Assembly: GCF_026341125.1 (NCBI RefSeq)
Contig: NZ_JAPEOR010000001.1
Coordinates: 496,001-560,000 of the forward strand
DNA: 64,000 bases
From: Streptomyces sp. NBC_01142
GTDB taxonomy: Bacteria > Actinomycetota > Actinomycetes > Streptomycetales > Streptomycetaceae
Direction of reading: 5' to 3'
Each line of letters opens with the position of its first letter. The stretch's first letter is position 1. Under the pieces are notes generated by a model, which was not told the DNA's origin, ran no database searches, and saw nothing but the letters and a program-made list of their open reading frames with translations. Both the position numbers and the translations under genes were made by a program. Below are positions 51,068-60,541 of this stretch, piece by piece.

Positions 51068-52236
51068 CAGCGACCGAGTACGACGAGCGGCTGCGGCGGT
51101 GGCGACTGGTGCTCGGGGGCGAGGCCGCCGAGGGGACCGGCTGCGCGCTCTCCGGGACGGACGCGGCGATGGACGGAGCCCTGTCCGCCCTCTACGACAC
51201 CGGCAAGAGCGGAACCGAGGGCCGTCGCGGCGGCAACCGCTCGGCCGGGCTCGGGGCGTCCGTGCCGTCCGTCGCGCGCTGGCTCGGCGACATCCGTACG
51301 TACTTCCCCAGCTCCGTCGTCCAGGTCATGCAGCGTGACGCGATCGAACGTCTCGGCCTCTCGACCCTGCTGCTCGAGCCGGAGATGCTGGAGGCCGTGG
51401 AGGCGGACGTCCATCTCGTCGGCACCCTGCTCTCGCTGAACAAGGCGATGCCGGAGACGACCAAGGAGACGGCCAGGGCTGTCGTACGCAAGGTCGTCGA
51501 CGACCTCGAGAAGCGGCTCGCCACCCGTACCAGGTCCACCCTCACCGGGGCGCTCGACCGGTCGGCGAAGATAAACCGGCCGCGCCACCGCGACATCGAC
51601 TGGGACCGCACGATCCGGGCCAACCTCAAGAACTACCTTCCCGAGTTCAACACCGTCGTGCCCGAGCGGCTCATCGGATACGGCAGGGCGTCCCAGTCGG
51701 TGAAGAAGGATGTGGTGCTCTGCATCGACCAGTCGGGGTCGATGGCGGCGTCCGTCGTCTACGCCTCCGTCTTCGGCGCGGTCCTGGCGTCGATGCGTTC
51801 CATCGCCACCCGCCTCGTCGTCTTCGACACCGCCGTCGTCGACCTGACCGACCAGCTCGACGACCCGGTCGACGTTCTTTTCGGCACCCAGCTCGGCGGC
51901 GGCACCGACATCAACAGGGCGCTCGCCTACTGCCAGTCGCAGATCACCCGTCCTGCCGACACCGTCGTCGTGCTGATCAGCGATCTGTACGAAGGCGGCA
52001 TACGGGACGAGATGCTGAAGCGGGTCGCGGCGATGAAGGCATCGGGCGTGCAGTTCGTGGCGCTGCTGGCGCTCTCCGACGAGGGGACGCCGGCGTACGA
52101 CCGCGAGCATGCGGCGGCTCTCGCGGCGCTGGGCGCACCGGCCTTCGCCTGCACGCCGGACCTCTTCCCGGACGTCATGGCAGCGGCAATCGAGAAGCGG
52201 CCCCTGCCCATACCGGACATGGCCACCCATCAGTAA
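51064..52236 (+). CDS. VWA domain protein (CoxE-like)
   Basis: A 390-residue protein. An N-terminal helical part (residues 1-210) includes a conserved RSAKINRPRHRDIDWDRTI-like segment. The VWA domain (about 215-380) has the MIDAS residues DQSGSM (DxSxS) near 222, Thr in GGGTDINRAL near 283, and Asp in LISDLYEGG near 306. MIDAS proteins bind a metal and a protein partner, usually loaded by a MoxR ATPase, here two genes upstream. It ends the operon. Confidence 0.9.
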   Translation: MTATEYDERLRRWRLVLGGEAAEGTGCALSGTDAAMDGALSALYDTGKSGTEGRRGGNRSAGLGASVPSVARWLGDIRTYFPSSVVQVMQRDAIERLGLSTLLLEPEMLEAVEADVHLVGTLLSLNKAMPETTKETARAVVRKVVDDLEKRLATRTRSTLTGALDRSAKINRPRHRDIDWDRTIRANLKNYLPEFNTVVPERLIGYGRASQSVKKDVVLCIDQSGSMAASVVYASVFGAVLASMRSIATRLVVFDTAVVDLTDQLDDPVDVLFGTQLGGGTDINRALAYCQSQITRPADTVVVLISDLYEGGIRDEMLKRVAAMKASGVQFVALLALSDEGTPAYDREHAAALAALGAPAFACTPDLFPDVMAAAIEKRPLPIPDMATHQ

Positions 52237-52330
52237 CGTAGGACTTGCGTCCCCCCGGGAGGCTCGTGCGAGCATCGTCCCGATCCCCGCGGAAGGTCCG
52301 CTTCCGCCAACCGGGAAGGTCTCTCCCACC

Positions 52331-53281
52331 GTGACTGCCGCAGCTGCTCGTTCCGCTGCCGTTCTGTGCGCTCTGCGCCGGGCGGCTGCCGGGCGTCGCG
52401 TGCTGCAGGCGTTGCTGTTTCTCGGGGGTCTGCTGACGCTCGGCCTTCTCTGCGGCGGTCAGGCCCACGCGGCGGAGTCGCCGGTACGTGTGCCCGCGGT
52501 CTCGCACGGTGTCGACGTGACCGGCACGCCTCCGTCGGACCACTTGCCGAACCGCTCCGCCCCGGTGGAGGAACTGCGCCGCGTGGCAACGGATTCCGTG
52601 GAGTCGGTGGGCTCCGTGGATTCGGTACGCACGGCGACGCAATTGGTGACGCGACCGGTTGCGCGATCGGTGACGGTGACGACATCGGCAACGGCGTCCG
52701 TGAAGGCGTCCGTGACGAAGGCGATCACCGATCCGGTCACGGACATCGTCCTGAATGTCACCCGGCCGCTGACCGAGCCGCTGGCCGAGTCGCTGGCCAA
52801 GACCGTTCCGGCACCGCTGACGCCGCAGGCCGGTGGCGACGCGGCACAAGCCCGTACGCCGAAGCTCCCCGCGGACCTGTCCGTGGACGACTCCGGTGCG
52901 GCCTCCGCGGCCACAGGCCGGCCGACGGCCGTCAGCCCGGGCAAGAGCTCCGACCGGGACGGCCTCGGGCCGGCGTTCCCCCCGACGGACAGCCGCGGCT
53001 TTTCCCACCGGGTGCCCGGCTACGGGGGTTCGTACGACCGGGAGCGGCTCGACGCACGATACGAGCGGCCCGTACCCGCCCCGGCGCCCAGCGCGCCCTG
53101 CAACTCCGCGCACGGCGCGGTGCAGCAGTCCGGCGAGACGCACACACCACGCAAGAAAGACCAGCACGCCGCGACGCTCGCGGACGGCTCGCCGTTCGCG
53201 CTCGCGTCCGGCGCCGGCTGCGTGTCGGCCCAGGCGCCGACCCGCGAAAGGCCCCGCGAAATCCTCGAATTCCCCGGCTAG
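52331..53281 (+). CDS. Secreted protein of unknown function
   Basis: A 316-residue exported protein from GTG 52331, with GGAAGG twelve bases before (spacing long). A signal peptide is at residues 20-50 (VLQALLFLGGLLTLGLLCGGQAHA). The mature part has no clear domain: a Thr/Val/Ala-rich stretch (TTSATASVKASVTKAITDPVTDIV, about 118-145) and a Pro/Ser-rich C-terminal half with two isolated Cys (near 255 and 300). It lies just upstream of another secreted protein on the same strand, 106 bases away. Confidence 0.7.
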   Translation: MTAAAARSAAVLCALRRAAAGRRVLQALLFLGGLLTLGLLCGGQAHAAESPVRVPAVSHGVDVTGTPPSDHLPNRSAPVEELRRVATDSVESVGSVDSVRTATQLVTRPVARSVTVTTSATASVKASVTKAITDPVTDIVLNVTRPLTEPLAESLAKTVPAPLTPQAGGDAAQARTPKLPADLSVDDSGAASAATGRPTAVSPGKSSDRDGLGPAFPPTDSRGFSHRVPGYGGSYDRERLDARYERPVPAPAPSAPCNSAHGAVQQSGETHTPRKKDQHAATLADGSPFALASGAGCVSAQAPTRERPREILEFPG

Positions 53282-53387
53282 GGCAGTCCTTTCCCCGCTC
53301 AAGACCTGCCACGCGGGGGTGGGTCAGGTCTGCCCGCCAACCGGATAGTTCCGGACAGCCGAACGCATTCGAAGGATTGACACAAGC

Positions 53388-54488
53388 ATGCACAAGAACA
53401 TTCGCCGTTCCATAGCCGTCGCCGCCACGGCCACCGGTATGTGGGCCCTCGGGACCGCCGCGGCCAGCGCCGACGAGCTGCCCGTCTCCGTACCGCTGTC
53501 GACTCCCGACCAGGCGGCCGATGCGGTCGAGGACGTCAAGGGCGTCGACCTCGGCGCTGTCACGGACCTCGGTGTGGTCAAGGAGCTCGGTGGCGCCGTC
53601 CACGGCGTCCAGGGCGTCACGTCCGACGTGCAGGGCAAGGCCGCCGGTACGGCCGACCGGGCCAAGGGTGCCGCGCACGGCGCCACGCAGAACGTCGACG
53701 CCGTTCAGGGCGTCCAGGGCGTTCAGGGTGCCCAGAATGTCCAGGGCCTCGGCGCTTTCCAGGCCGTGGAGCAGAACGACGTGCGGGCCGTTGCCGACCA
53801 GGCCCGTCAGTACGCCGAGGGCAAGCTGGCGGCGTACGACGTGGCGGCCGGCGTCTCCGACGTGGCCGACACCCAGGGCGAGATCGACTACCTCTTCGGC
53901 CCGCTCTCCGCTTTCGCGCCCGAGCTCGAGCAGGCGCCCGGCCACGCGCAGGCCGGCATTCAGGACGGGGTCACCACCGCCACTCCGGTCGTCGACGCCG
54001 CCGCGCAGGACGTCCTGCCGCCCGTCGCCGGCCGTGCTGTCGACGGTGTGCTCCCGGTCGCCGGTCAGGCGGTCGGCGACGTCGGCGGCCTCGCCCAGGG
54101 CGTGGTCGGCGATGTGACGCCGTTCGCGGGCGGTGTCGTGTCCGAGGTCCAGCCGTTCGCCGGTGGTGTCGTCTCCGAGGTGCAGCCGTTCGTCGGCGGC
54201 GTCGGCGGCGCGGTCCAGCCGCTCGTCGAGACCGTCGTCGACCACGTCCAGCCGGTCGTCCACGGCGTCGGCGGCAGCGCCGGCACCCTCGCGCAGGGCG
54301 TCGTCGGCGATGTGACGCCGTTCGCCGGTGGTGTCGTCTCCGAGGTCCAGCCGTTCGCGCAGGATCTGTCGGGCACGGTCACGGCGACCCCGCTCGCCGG
54401 TAACGCCGTCATCGGCGCCCAGGGCGCGGCCACCTCGGTCACCCCGGGCTACGCGTCGCACCTGACGCAGGGAATCGCGGGTATCTGA
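53388..54488 (+). CDS. Secreted Val/Gly-rich repetitive protein
   Basis: A 366-residue exported protein with a signal peptide at 1-28 (MHKNIRRSIAVAATATGMWA...AAASA). The mature protein is low in aromatics and built of imperfect repeats: VQGVQGVQGAQNVQG near 107, and DVTPFAGGVVSEVQPF, once near 240 and again near 305. The repetitive, alternating Val/Gly pattern fits a fibrous or surface protein. I do not recognise it as a chaplin or rodlin. It ends in a strong terminator. Confidence 0.75.
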   Translation: MHKNIRRSIAVAATATGMWALGTAAASADELPVSVPLSTPDQAADAVEDVKGVDLGAVTDLGVVKELGGAVHGVQGVTSDVQGKAAGTADRAKGAAHGATQNVDAVQGVQGVQGAQNVQGLGAFQAVEQNDVRAVADQARQYAEGKLAAYDVAAGVSDVADTQGEIDYLFGPLSAFAPELEQAPGHAQAGIQDGVTTATPVVDAAAQDVLPPVAGRAVDGVLPVAGQAVGDVGGLAQGVVGDVTPFAGGVVSEVQPFAGGVVSEVQPFVGGVGGAVQPLVETVVDHVQPVVHGVGGSAGTLAQGVVGDVTPFAGGVVSEVQPFAQDLSGTVTATPLAGNAVIGAQGAATSVTPGYASHLTQGIAGI

Positions 54489-54535
54489 CGCGGGAATCTC
54501 ACACAGGGCATCCGACTGGCGGGTCCGATGCTGCA

Positions 54536-54570
54536 CGGGCGGTCCTCATTGGGGTGGGGACCGCCCGGTT
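54536..54570 (+). terminator. Hairpin terminator with T-rich tail
   Basis: CGGGCGGTCC pairs with GGACCGCCCG around a 12-base loop and is followed by GTTCCGTTT, about 50 bases after the secreted-protein stop. Confidence 0.75.
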
Positions 54571-54897
54571 CCGTTTGTGGCCCGTCCGGCCCTGCTCCGG
54601 CCCGGCCTCGGGCTCGGCCTCCGGCCCCTTCTCCCGCCCCGCTCCGGCTCGGAGTCCGGTGCGATCCGGCACCCCCACCGAGACAGTCTGTGACCGTTAT
54701 CACCGCCCAGGTGTGATCTGCGATTTAGGGACCTACGTTTCTCGGGGATAACCTGCGAGACGGACATGCCGCGTCCACGGTCACCGTGTACGCCTCCCTT
54801 GTGACAGCGCAGTCACGTTGCCCTTCGCGGCACGCCCACGCAGACATAAACCGCGGATCACTAACTGCGACGATGAGAAGCAAAGGGACGGACGCGC
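54571..54897 (+). promoter_or_regulatory. sucC upstream region with two palindromes
   Basis: ATCAC-N9-GTGAT (54699-54717) and GTGAC-N6-GTCAC (54801-54816) are separate inverted repeats in the leader/promoter of sucCD. They are candidate operators for a regulator of the TCA cycle; the spacing does not fit CRP. The remaining bases show no gene. Confidence 0.4.
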
Positions 54898-56079
54898 GTG
54901 GACCTGTTCGAGTACCAGGCGAGGGACCTCTTCGCCAAGCACGGTGTACCGGTGCTGGCCGGTGAAGTCATCGAAACGCCTGAGGCGGCGCGCGAGGCCA
55001 CTGAACGCCTTGGCGGCAAGTCGGTCGTCAAGGCGCAGGTGAAGGTCGGCGGCCGCGGCAAGGCCGGTGGCGTGAAGCTGGCCGCCACCCCGGACGAGGC
55101 CGTCGCCCGCGCGACGGACATTCTCGGCATGGACATCAAGGGCCACACGGTCCACAAGGTGATGATCGCCGAGACCGCTCCCGAGATCGCCGAGGAGTAC
55201 TACGTTTCGTACCTCCTCGACCGCACCAACCGGACCTTCCTGGCCATGGCGTCGGTCCAGGGCGGCATGGACATCGAGGAGGTCGCGGAGAAGACCCCCG
55301 AGGCCCTCGCGAAGGTCCCGGTCAACGCCGTTGACGGCGTGACCATCGAGAAGGCCCGCGAGATCGTCGCGCAGGCGAAGTTCCCGGCCGAGGTCGCCGA
55401 GCAGGTCGCCGAGGTCCTGGTGACGCTGTGGGACACCTTCGTGGCCGAGGACGCGCTCCTCGTCGAGGTCAACCCGCTCGCCAAGGTTGCCGACGGCCGC
55501 ATCATCGCGCTGGACGGCAAGGTGTCTCTCGACGAGAACGCCGACTTCCGTCAGCCCGAGCACGAGGCCCTCGAGGACAAGGCCGCAGCCAACCCGCTCG
55601 AGGCTGCCGCCAAGGCCAAGAACCTCAACTACGTCAAGCTCGACGGCGAGGTCGGCATCATCGGCAACGGCGCGGGTCTGGTCATGTCGACCCTCGACGT
55701 CGTCGCGTACGCCGGTGAGAACCACGGCAACGTCAAGCCCGCCAACTTCCTCGACATCGGTGGCGGCGCCTCCGCCGAGGTCATGGCGAACGGCCTCGAG
55801 ATCATCCTCGGCGACCCGGACGTCAAGTCCGTCTTCGTCAACGTCTTCGGTGGCATCACCGCGTGTGACGAGGTCGCCAACGGCATCGTCCAGGCTCTGG
55901 CGCTGCTCAAGTCCAAGGGCGAGGACGTCACCAAGCCGCTGGTCGTGCGTCTCGACGGCAACAACGCGGAGCTGGGTCGCAAGATCCTTTCCGACGCGAA
56001 CCACCCGCTTGTGCAGCGCGTGGACACCATGGACGGCGCGGCCGACAAGGCCGCCGAGCTCGCCGCGGCTGCGAAGTAA
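54898..56079 (+). CDS. sucC: Succinyl-CoA synthetase, beta subunit
   Basis: A 393-residue ADP/GDP-forming synthetase subunit that makes succinate and nucleoside triphosphate from succinyl-CoA. It has the ATP-grasp fold. [19 protein letters not shown] is the conserved N terminus, [15 protein letters not shown] lies near 43, and [10 protein letters not shown] near 189 is in the magnesium/nucleotide site. [12 protein letters not shown] near 260 is the C-terminal CoA-ligase segment. GTG 54898 is used. The gene ends 21 bases before sucD. Confidence 0.96.
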   Translation: MDLFEYQARDLFAKHGVPVLAGEVIETPEAAREATERLGGKSVVKAQVKVGGRGKAGGVKLAATPDEAVARATDILGMDIKGHTVHKVMIAETAPEIAEEYYVSYLLDRTNRTFLAMASVQGGMDIEEVAEKTPEALAKVPVNAVDGVTIEKAREIVAQAKFPAEVAEQVAEVLVTLWDTFVAEDALLVEVNPLAKVADGRIIALDGKVSLDENADFRQPEHEALEDKAAANPLEAAAKAKNLNYVKLDGEVGIIGNGAGLVMSTLDVVAYAGENHGNVKPANFLDIGGGASAEVMANGLEIILGDPDVKSVFVNVFGGITACDEVANGIVQALALLKSKGEDVTKPLVVRLDGNNAELGRKILSDANHPLVQRVDTMDGAADKAAELAAAAK

Positions 56080-56099
56080 GGGACGAGGACTCCACAACC

Positions 56100-56984
56100 A
56101 TGGCTATCTTCCTCACCAAGGACAGCAAGGTCATCGTCCAGGGCATGACCGGTGCCACGGGCATGAAGCACACCAAGCTCATGCTGGCTGACGGCACGAA
56201 CATCGTCGGTGGCGTGAACCCGCGCAAGGCCGGTACGTCCGTCGACATCGACGGCACCGAGGTCCCGGTCTTCGGTTCCGTCAAGGAAGCGATGGAGAAG
56301 ACGGGCGCCGACGTGTCCGTCCTCTTCGTGCCGCCGGCCTTCGCCAAGGCCGCCGTCGTCGAGGCGATCGACGCCGAGATCGGTCTCGCCGTCGTGATCA
56401 CCGAGGGCATCGCCGTCCACGACTCGGCCGCCTTCTGGGCGTACGCCGGCGCGAAGGGCAACAAGACCCGGATCATCGGTCCGAACTGCCCCGGTCTGAT
56501 CACCCCCGGCCAGTCCAACGCGGGCATCATCCCGGGCGACATCACCAAGCCCGGCCGTATCGGTCTCGTGTCCAAGTCCGGCACGCTGACCTACCAGATG
56601 ATGTACGAGCTCCGTGACATCGGCTTCTCCTCGGCCGTCGGCATCGGTGGCGACCCGGTCATCGGCACGACGCACATCGACGCCCTCGCGGCGTTCGAGG
56701 CCGACCCCGAGACCGACCTGATCGTGATGATCGGCGAGATCGGCGGCGACGCCGAGGAGCGTGCGGCGGACTTCATCGCCAAGAACGTGACCAAGCCGGT
56801 CGTCGGCTACGTCGCGGGCTTCACCGCGCCCGAGGGCAAGACCATGGGCCACGCCGGCGCCATCGTCTCGGGCTCTTCCGGCACCGCGCAGGCGAAGAAG
56901 GAGGCCCTCGAGGCCGCGGGCGTCAAGGTCGGCAAGACGCCGACCGAGACGGCCAAGCTGGCGCGCGAGATCCTCGCAGGCTGA
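56100..56984 (+). CDS. sucD: Succinyl-CoA synthetase, alpha subunit
   Basis: A 294-residue partner of SucC. The CoA-binding motif [12 protein letters not shown] lies near residue 15 and the C-terminal ligase domain contains GHAGAIVSG, whose His (near 251) is the phosphorylated catalytic residue. IGPNCPGLI is near 124. It is in one operon with sucC. A strong terminator follows. Confidence 0.97.
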   Translation: MAIFLTKDSKVIVQGMTGATGMKHTKLMLADGTNIVGGVNPRKAGTSVDIDGTEVPVFGSVKEAMEKTGADVSVLFVPPAFAKAAVVEAIDAEIGLAVVITEGIAVHDSAAFWAYAGAKGNKTRIIGPNCPGLITPGQSNAGIIPGDITKPGRIGLVSKSGTLTYQMMYELRDIGFSSAVGIGGDPVIGTTHIDALAAFEADPETDLIVMIGEIGGDAEERAADFIAKNVTKPVVGYVAGFTAPEGKTMGHAGAIVSGSSGTAQAKKEALEAAGVKVGKTPTETAKLAREILAG

Positions 56985-57011
56985 CCTTCGGCAGCACGCG
57001 CGTACGCGTAC

Positions 57012-57050
57012 GAGTGGGCCCGCACCTCTTCGTGAGGTGCGGGCCCACTC
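57012..57050. terminator. Convergent terminator, 17-bp stem
   Basis: GAGTGGGCCCGCACCTC pairs with GAGGTGCGGGCCCACTC around a 5-base loop, between sucD (+) and the XRE/sigma-like gene (-). Short GAGAGCCGA repeats follow at 57063-57088. Confidence 0.85.
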
Positions 57051-57103
57051 GCGTGTCCGGGCCGAGAGCCGAGAGCCGAGAGCCGAGGGCGGTGGGCTGA
57101 GGG

Positions 57104-58579
57104 TCAGCGAATCTGCGGGACCAGGCGCTCGGGGCCGTGTACCGGCTCGGAGAGGAGCTTCGTGCGCAGCTTGCTGTCCTGCGGGGTCAGCCGCAGCGGG
57201 CCGGGCTGCGCCGGTACGCCGGCGACCTGCTCGCCCGGCGGCGGCTGCGGTCGGTACCGCGTCGGCGCGGTGGCCGCGGTGAAAACCGTGGCGCCGATGA
57301 TCAGCGCGGTGACGGCGATGGTGGTCCGCGTCCAGAACCGGGCACGGCGCTCGCTGCCGGTCCGTACGGTGCGGGCGGGCGTCAGATGCGAGACCGGCTG
57401 GGAGCTCGCGAGCGCCATGAGCCGGTCGTGCAGCACCTCCGTCTCGCTCAGTTCCGGCAGCCGCTCGGTGATGGCGGCCCGCGCATGGAGCACCCGGTTC
57501 GCGGTGGCCGGGGTGCTCGCCTCGGTCTCGGCCGCCGTTTCGGGCAGGTCCAGGCCGAGGCCGTCGTAGAGCAGCAGCGTGCGGCGGTACGAAGGGGGCA
57601 GCTCGAGCAGCGCGTCGAGCAGCGCACGGCGATGCGGCTCCATGGCAGATTCGTCGGTCTGCTGGTGGACGCGCCGCAGCCGGTGCCAGGGGGACACGGC
57701 GTACTCGTACGCGGCGGCTCGCACCCAGCCCACGGGGTCGCGGTCGACGGCGACCTCGGGCCAGTTCTGCCAGGCGAGGTGGAAGGCGCGCTCGACCGAC
57801 TCCTCGGAGAGCCGACGCAGGCCGGTGAGCACGAAGGTCTGGCGTACGAGAGCGGGGGCGGCGTACGAGTACAGCGCGTCGAACGCCTCTTCGGCGGTGA
57901 GCGCGGCGGGCGGTTCCGTGGTCGCCGTGGTCTCTGTGGTCTGTGCCGTCTCCGTGGCCTCCGCCGACTTGTGGCTCCGCTGCGCACGGGTCTTGCGGGA
58001 CGGTGGGGCGGTCGTTCCGGAGTGCGGAGAGGCCGGGGCCGGGCCGATGCTGACGGTGGTCATCGCCCGGACCATCTTGGCGGGCACGGCCGAGGTGACC
58101 GCCGCGGACGGCTTGGCCGCTCGTTTGACGGCGGGCATGGGCCGGGTGTTCGCGCCGCCGGACTCCTTGGTACGGGAGGTACGGGACAGGGGTGCGGGCT
58201 TGGTGTGGGCCGGGGGGTCGGCCGACGGTGCGGACGCAGGTGCGGGTTCGGGGCCGGGTTCGGGGCCGGGCGCAGGTCCTGGCGCGGGTGTGCGTGCGGG
58301 TTCCGGTTCGGCGGAGGCCTCACAGGGCGGTTCTTCCTCGCCGGCGGACGATTGCCCGAGTTCCGCCGCGATGTCGGCCAGCAGCTTCGCGTACGCCTCG
58401 CGCTTGCGCCCCCGCGGGCTGGTGCGGCCGGCCTCCCATGACCTGACCGTCGCCCGCGTGACGCCGATCGCCGTCGCGACCTGCTCCTCGCTGAGTGGCT
58501 TCGCCTCGCGCAGCCGACGCCGCTCCTTGGGGGAGGGAAGGGGGATGCCGGAAGCGGAGTGTGTCGTGCTCTGCGTCAT
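57104..58579 (-). CDS. XRE-type HTH fused to ECF-sigma-like regions and a membrane helix
   Basis: A 491-residue chimeric regulator. The HTH (EEQVATAIGVTRATVRSWEAG, near 27-47) is at the N terminus. A Pro/Ala/Glu-rich linker spans about 75-215. A sigma region 2-like domain (FDALYSYAAPALVRQTFVL... DPVGWVRAAAYEYA) is near 235-310 and a sigma region 4-like domain (ALLELPPSYRRTLLLYDGLGLDLPETA) near 320-378. A single membrane helix lies near 419-438 (TTIAVTALIIGATVFTAATA), with about 55 residues outside. ATG 58579 follows GGAGCCCCTC. Such a fusion should be a membrane-tethered transcription factor. It is divergent from a DUF6350-like protein. Confidence 0.82.
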   Translation of the reverse strand: MTQSTTHSASGIPLPSPKERRRLREAKPLSEEQVATAIGVTRATVRSWEAGRTSPRGRKREAYAKLLADIAAELGQSSAGEEEPPCEASAEPEPARTPAPGPAPGPEPGPEPAPASAPSADPPAHTKPAPLSRTSRTKESGGANTRPMPAVKRAAKPSAAVTSAVPAKMVRAMTTVSIGPAPASPHSGTTAPPSRKTRAQRSHKSAEATETAQTTETTATTEPPAALTAEEAFDALYSYAAPALVRQTFVLTGLRRLSEESVERAFHLAWQNWPEVAVDRDPVGWVRAAAYEYAVSPWHRLRRVHQQTDESAMEPHRRALLDALLELPPSYRRTLLLYDGLGLDLPETAAETEASTPATANRVLHARAAITERLPELSETEVLHDRLMALASSQPVSHLTPARTVRTGSERRARFWTRTTIAVTALIIGATVFTAATAPTRYRPQPPPGEQVAGVPAQPGPLRLTPQDSKLRTKLLSEPVHGPERLVPQIR

Positions 58580-58695
58580 GAGGGGCTCCTGGCAGCACTG
58601 CACTCGGCAGAAAAGTACATAACCGTATATTGAGCGACACAGCGGCTATTCGCCTGTTACGCGATTAAAGAGCGTGTCGTTGGCAGCATGGCGCC
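58580..58695. promoter_or_regulatory. Divergent promoter region
   Basis: A 116-base AT-richer spacer containing ACCGTATATTGAGCG and GTTACGCGATTAAAGAGC, between the HTH/sigma-like gene (-) and the membrane protein (+). The two genes may share control. Confidence 0.4.
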
Positions 58696-60483
58696 GTGAC
58701 CCAATTGACCGATCACAGCCCCTCGACGTCGCAGGCCCCGGTAGCCGTGCAAGGGTGCCGTCCTGCCACGTCGGCCACCTTCGTCGTGCGCGGTGCGATC
58801 GCGGCGGGGCTCGGGCTCGGTGCGGTCGCCGTCCTGGTGATGGTGATGTGGATCAGCTCCCCGTCCCCGGACAACGGTCCGAGCGGGGCGCTGCACGTCG
58901 CCGCCGGGCTGTGGCTGCTGGCGCACGGCACGGAGCTCGTACGGGCCGACACGCTCTCCGGGAGCCCGGCGCCGATGGGGGTCGTACCGCTGCTGTTCGT
59001 CGTGCTGCCCGCCGTGCTGGTGCACCGGGCGGCGGCGCGCGATGCGCGCGAACCCGACGAAGGGCAGCCCAGACTGTCGGTGCGGGCCGCCGTGTGCGCC
59101 GTCACCACCGGATATCTGCTGGTCGGTGGGTGTGTCGTGTTCTATGCCGCGGGTGGTCCGCTCGCGGCGAACCCTCTCAGCGCGCTGTTCCACCTGCCGG
59201 TGACGACCGGTGCCGCGGCGGCGGCCGGGGTGTGGACGGCGAGCGGCCGGCCGCTCGGGCCGCTGCCGGCCCGGCTGCCCGAGCGGCTACGGGTGGAGCT
59301 CGCCCGCACCCGGGTGGCCGTGGCGCTGCGGTCGGCCGTCGCGGCGGCGCTCGCGCTGCTCGGTGGGGGCGCGCTGCTGGTGGTGGTGTCGCTGGTGTGG
59401 CACGCGGAGGCGGCGCAGGAATCGCTCGTGCACCTCTCGGACGGGTGGTCGGGCCGGTTCGCGGTGCTGCTGCTGGCGCTTGCGCTGCTGCCGAACGCGG
59501 TGGTGTGGGGCACGGCGTACGGACTCGGTCCCGGGTTCGCGCTCGGCACGGGGTCGACGGCGACGCCGCTGGCCCTGACCGGGACCCCGGCGCTGCCGCA
59601 CTTCCCGCTGCTCGCCGCGGTCCCGGCGGAGGGGGACGGGACGCCGCTGAACTGGGCGGTGGTGGTGCCTGTGGCCGCGGCGGCGATGATCGCGTGGTTC
59701 ACGGCACGGACGGCGGCGCCGAAGCACGGAGCGCGGGAAGAGGCGTGGGACCCGCGCGAGACGGCGCTCACGGCGCTTCTGGGAGCGGTGGGCTGTGCGC
59801 TCCTGACGACGCTCCTGGCGGCCGTGGCGGGTGGCCCGCTCGGGACCGGGGACCTGGCGGCGTTCGGTCCGGTGTGGTGGCTGACGGGGCCGGCGGCGCT
59901 GGTGTGGTCGGCGGGACTGGGGGTGCCGGGGGCGCTCGGGGTGCGGGCATGGCGGCTGCGGACATGGCGACTGCCTGCGTGCCGGCTGCGGGCGTGGCGA
60001 CTGCCGGGGTGGCGGCTGTGGACATGGCGGCTGCCGGCGTGGCGCCTCCCGGCGTGGCGGCTGTCGGGGCGCCGGGACGATGGCGTGGCTTCCGCGCCCG
60101 ATCCCGTGGACCCGGATCCTGGCCCGGCCCTGGCCCCGACCCCGGACGGAGATCCGGACTTCGAGGCGTACGACTTCCTGCCGGCCGGCTCGTGGAGCGA
60201 GAGGGGTGCGTGGGGCGCGCGGGGCGCACGGGAGGCACGGGAGGCGCGGCGGGCGGCGCTCAAGGAGGCGTCGGGTGGCTTGATGGCGGCGTTTCCGCCG
60301 GCATCTCCGCGGGCGTTTCCGCCGGCGTCTCCCAGGGCCGAGGCGCCCGCGGCGGCGGGCCCGGAGAAGCCTGCGTACCCAGCGGCCCCGGAAGGCGCGG
60401 CGGAGCCCCCGGCACCGCCCCTTCCAGGAACTGGGGGCGGCCTCCCGGACACCCTCCCCGGGGAAGAGAAACGCGCGGACTGA
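58696..60483 (+). CDS. DUF6350-like polytopic membrane protein with WRLxx repeats
   Basis: A 595-residue protein starting at GTG 58696 with about nine to ten membrane helices up to residue 415. There is a cytosolic C terminus. Eight pentapeptide repeats W/C-R-L-x-x (residues 419-458; bases 59950-60069) are followed by acidic and Ala/Pro-rich stretches. DUF6350 is assigned from the layout and neighbours. The gene runs toward purN and lies divergent from the HTH/sigma-like gene. No transporter motif is seen. Confidence 0.75.
   Translation: MTQLTDHSPSTSQAPVAVQGCRPATSATFVVRGAIAAGLGLGAVAVLVMVMWISSPSPDNGPSGALHVAAGLWLLAHGTELVRADTLSGSPAPMGVVPLLFVVLPAVLVHRAAARDAREPDEGQPRLSVRAAVCAVTTGYLLVGGCVVFYAAGGPLAANPLSALFHLPVTTGAAAAAGVWTASGRPLGPLPARLPERLRVELARTRVAVALRSAVAAALALLGGGALLVVVSLVWHAEAAQESLVHLSDGWSGRFAVLLLALALLPNAVVWGTAYGLGPGFALGTGSTATPLALTGTPALPHFPLLAAVPAEGDGTPLNWAVVVPVAAAAMIAWFTARTAAPKHGAREEAWDPRETALTALLGAVGCALLTTLLAAVAGGPLGTGDLAAFGPVWWLTGPAALVWSAGLGVPGALGVRAWRLRTWRLPACRLRAWRLPGWRLWTWRLPAWRLPAWRLSGRRDDGVASAPDPVDPDPGPALAPTPDGDPDFEAYDFLPAGSWSERGAWGARGAREAREARRAALKEASGGLMAAFPPASPRAFPPASPRAEAPAAAGPEKPAYPAAPEGAAEPPAPPLPGTGGGLPDTLPGEEKRAD
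59950..60069 (+). repeat. Eight in-frame 15-bp repeats encoding WRLxx
   Basis: TGGCGGCTGnnnnnn units are repeated eight times without a gap; the third begins with TGC (Cys). Trp and Arg alternate at fixed spacing directly after the last helix, so the segment may lie on the membrane surface. Confidence 0.9.
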
Positions 60484-60541
60484 ACGCCCCCACCTCCATG
60501 GCGGCAGAGCTTCGCGCCGCCGGGCCCCGCGGACCGGGGCG

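Noticed and set aside
54801..54816. CRP site before sucC
   Set aside because: The arms GTGA/TCAC are separated by eight bases instead of the six of CRP sites.
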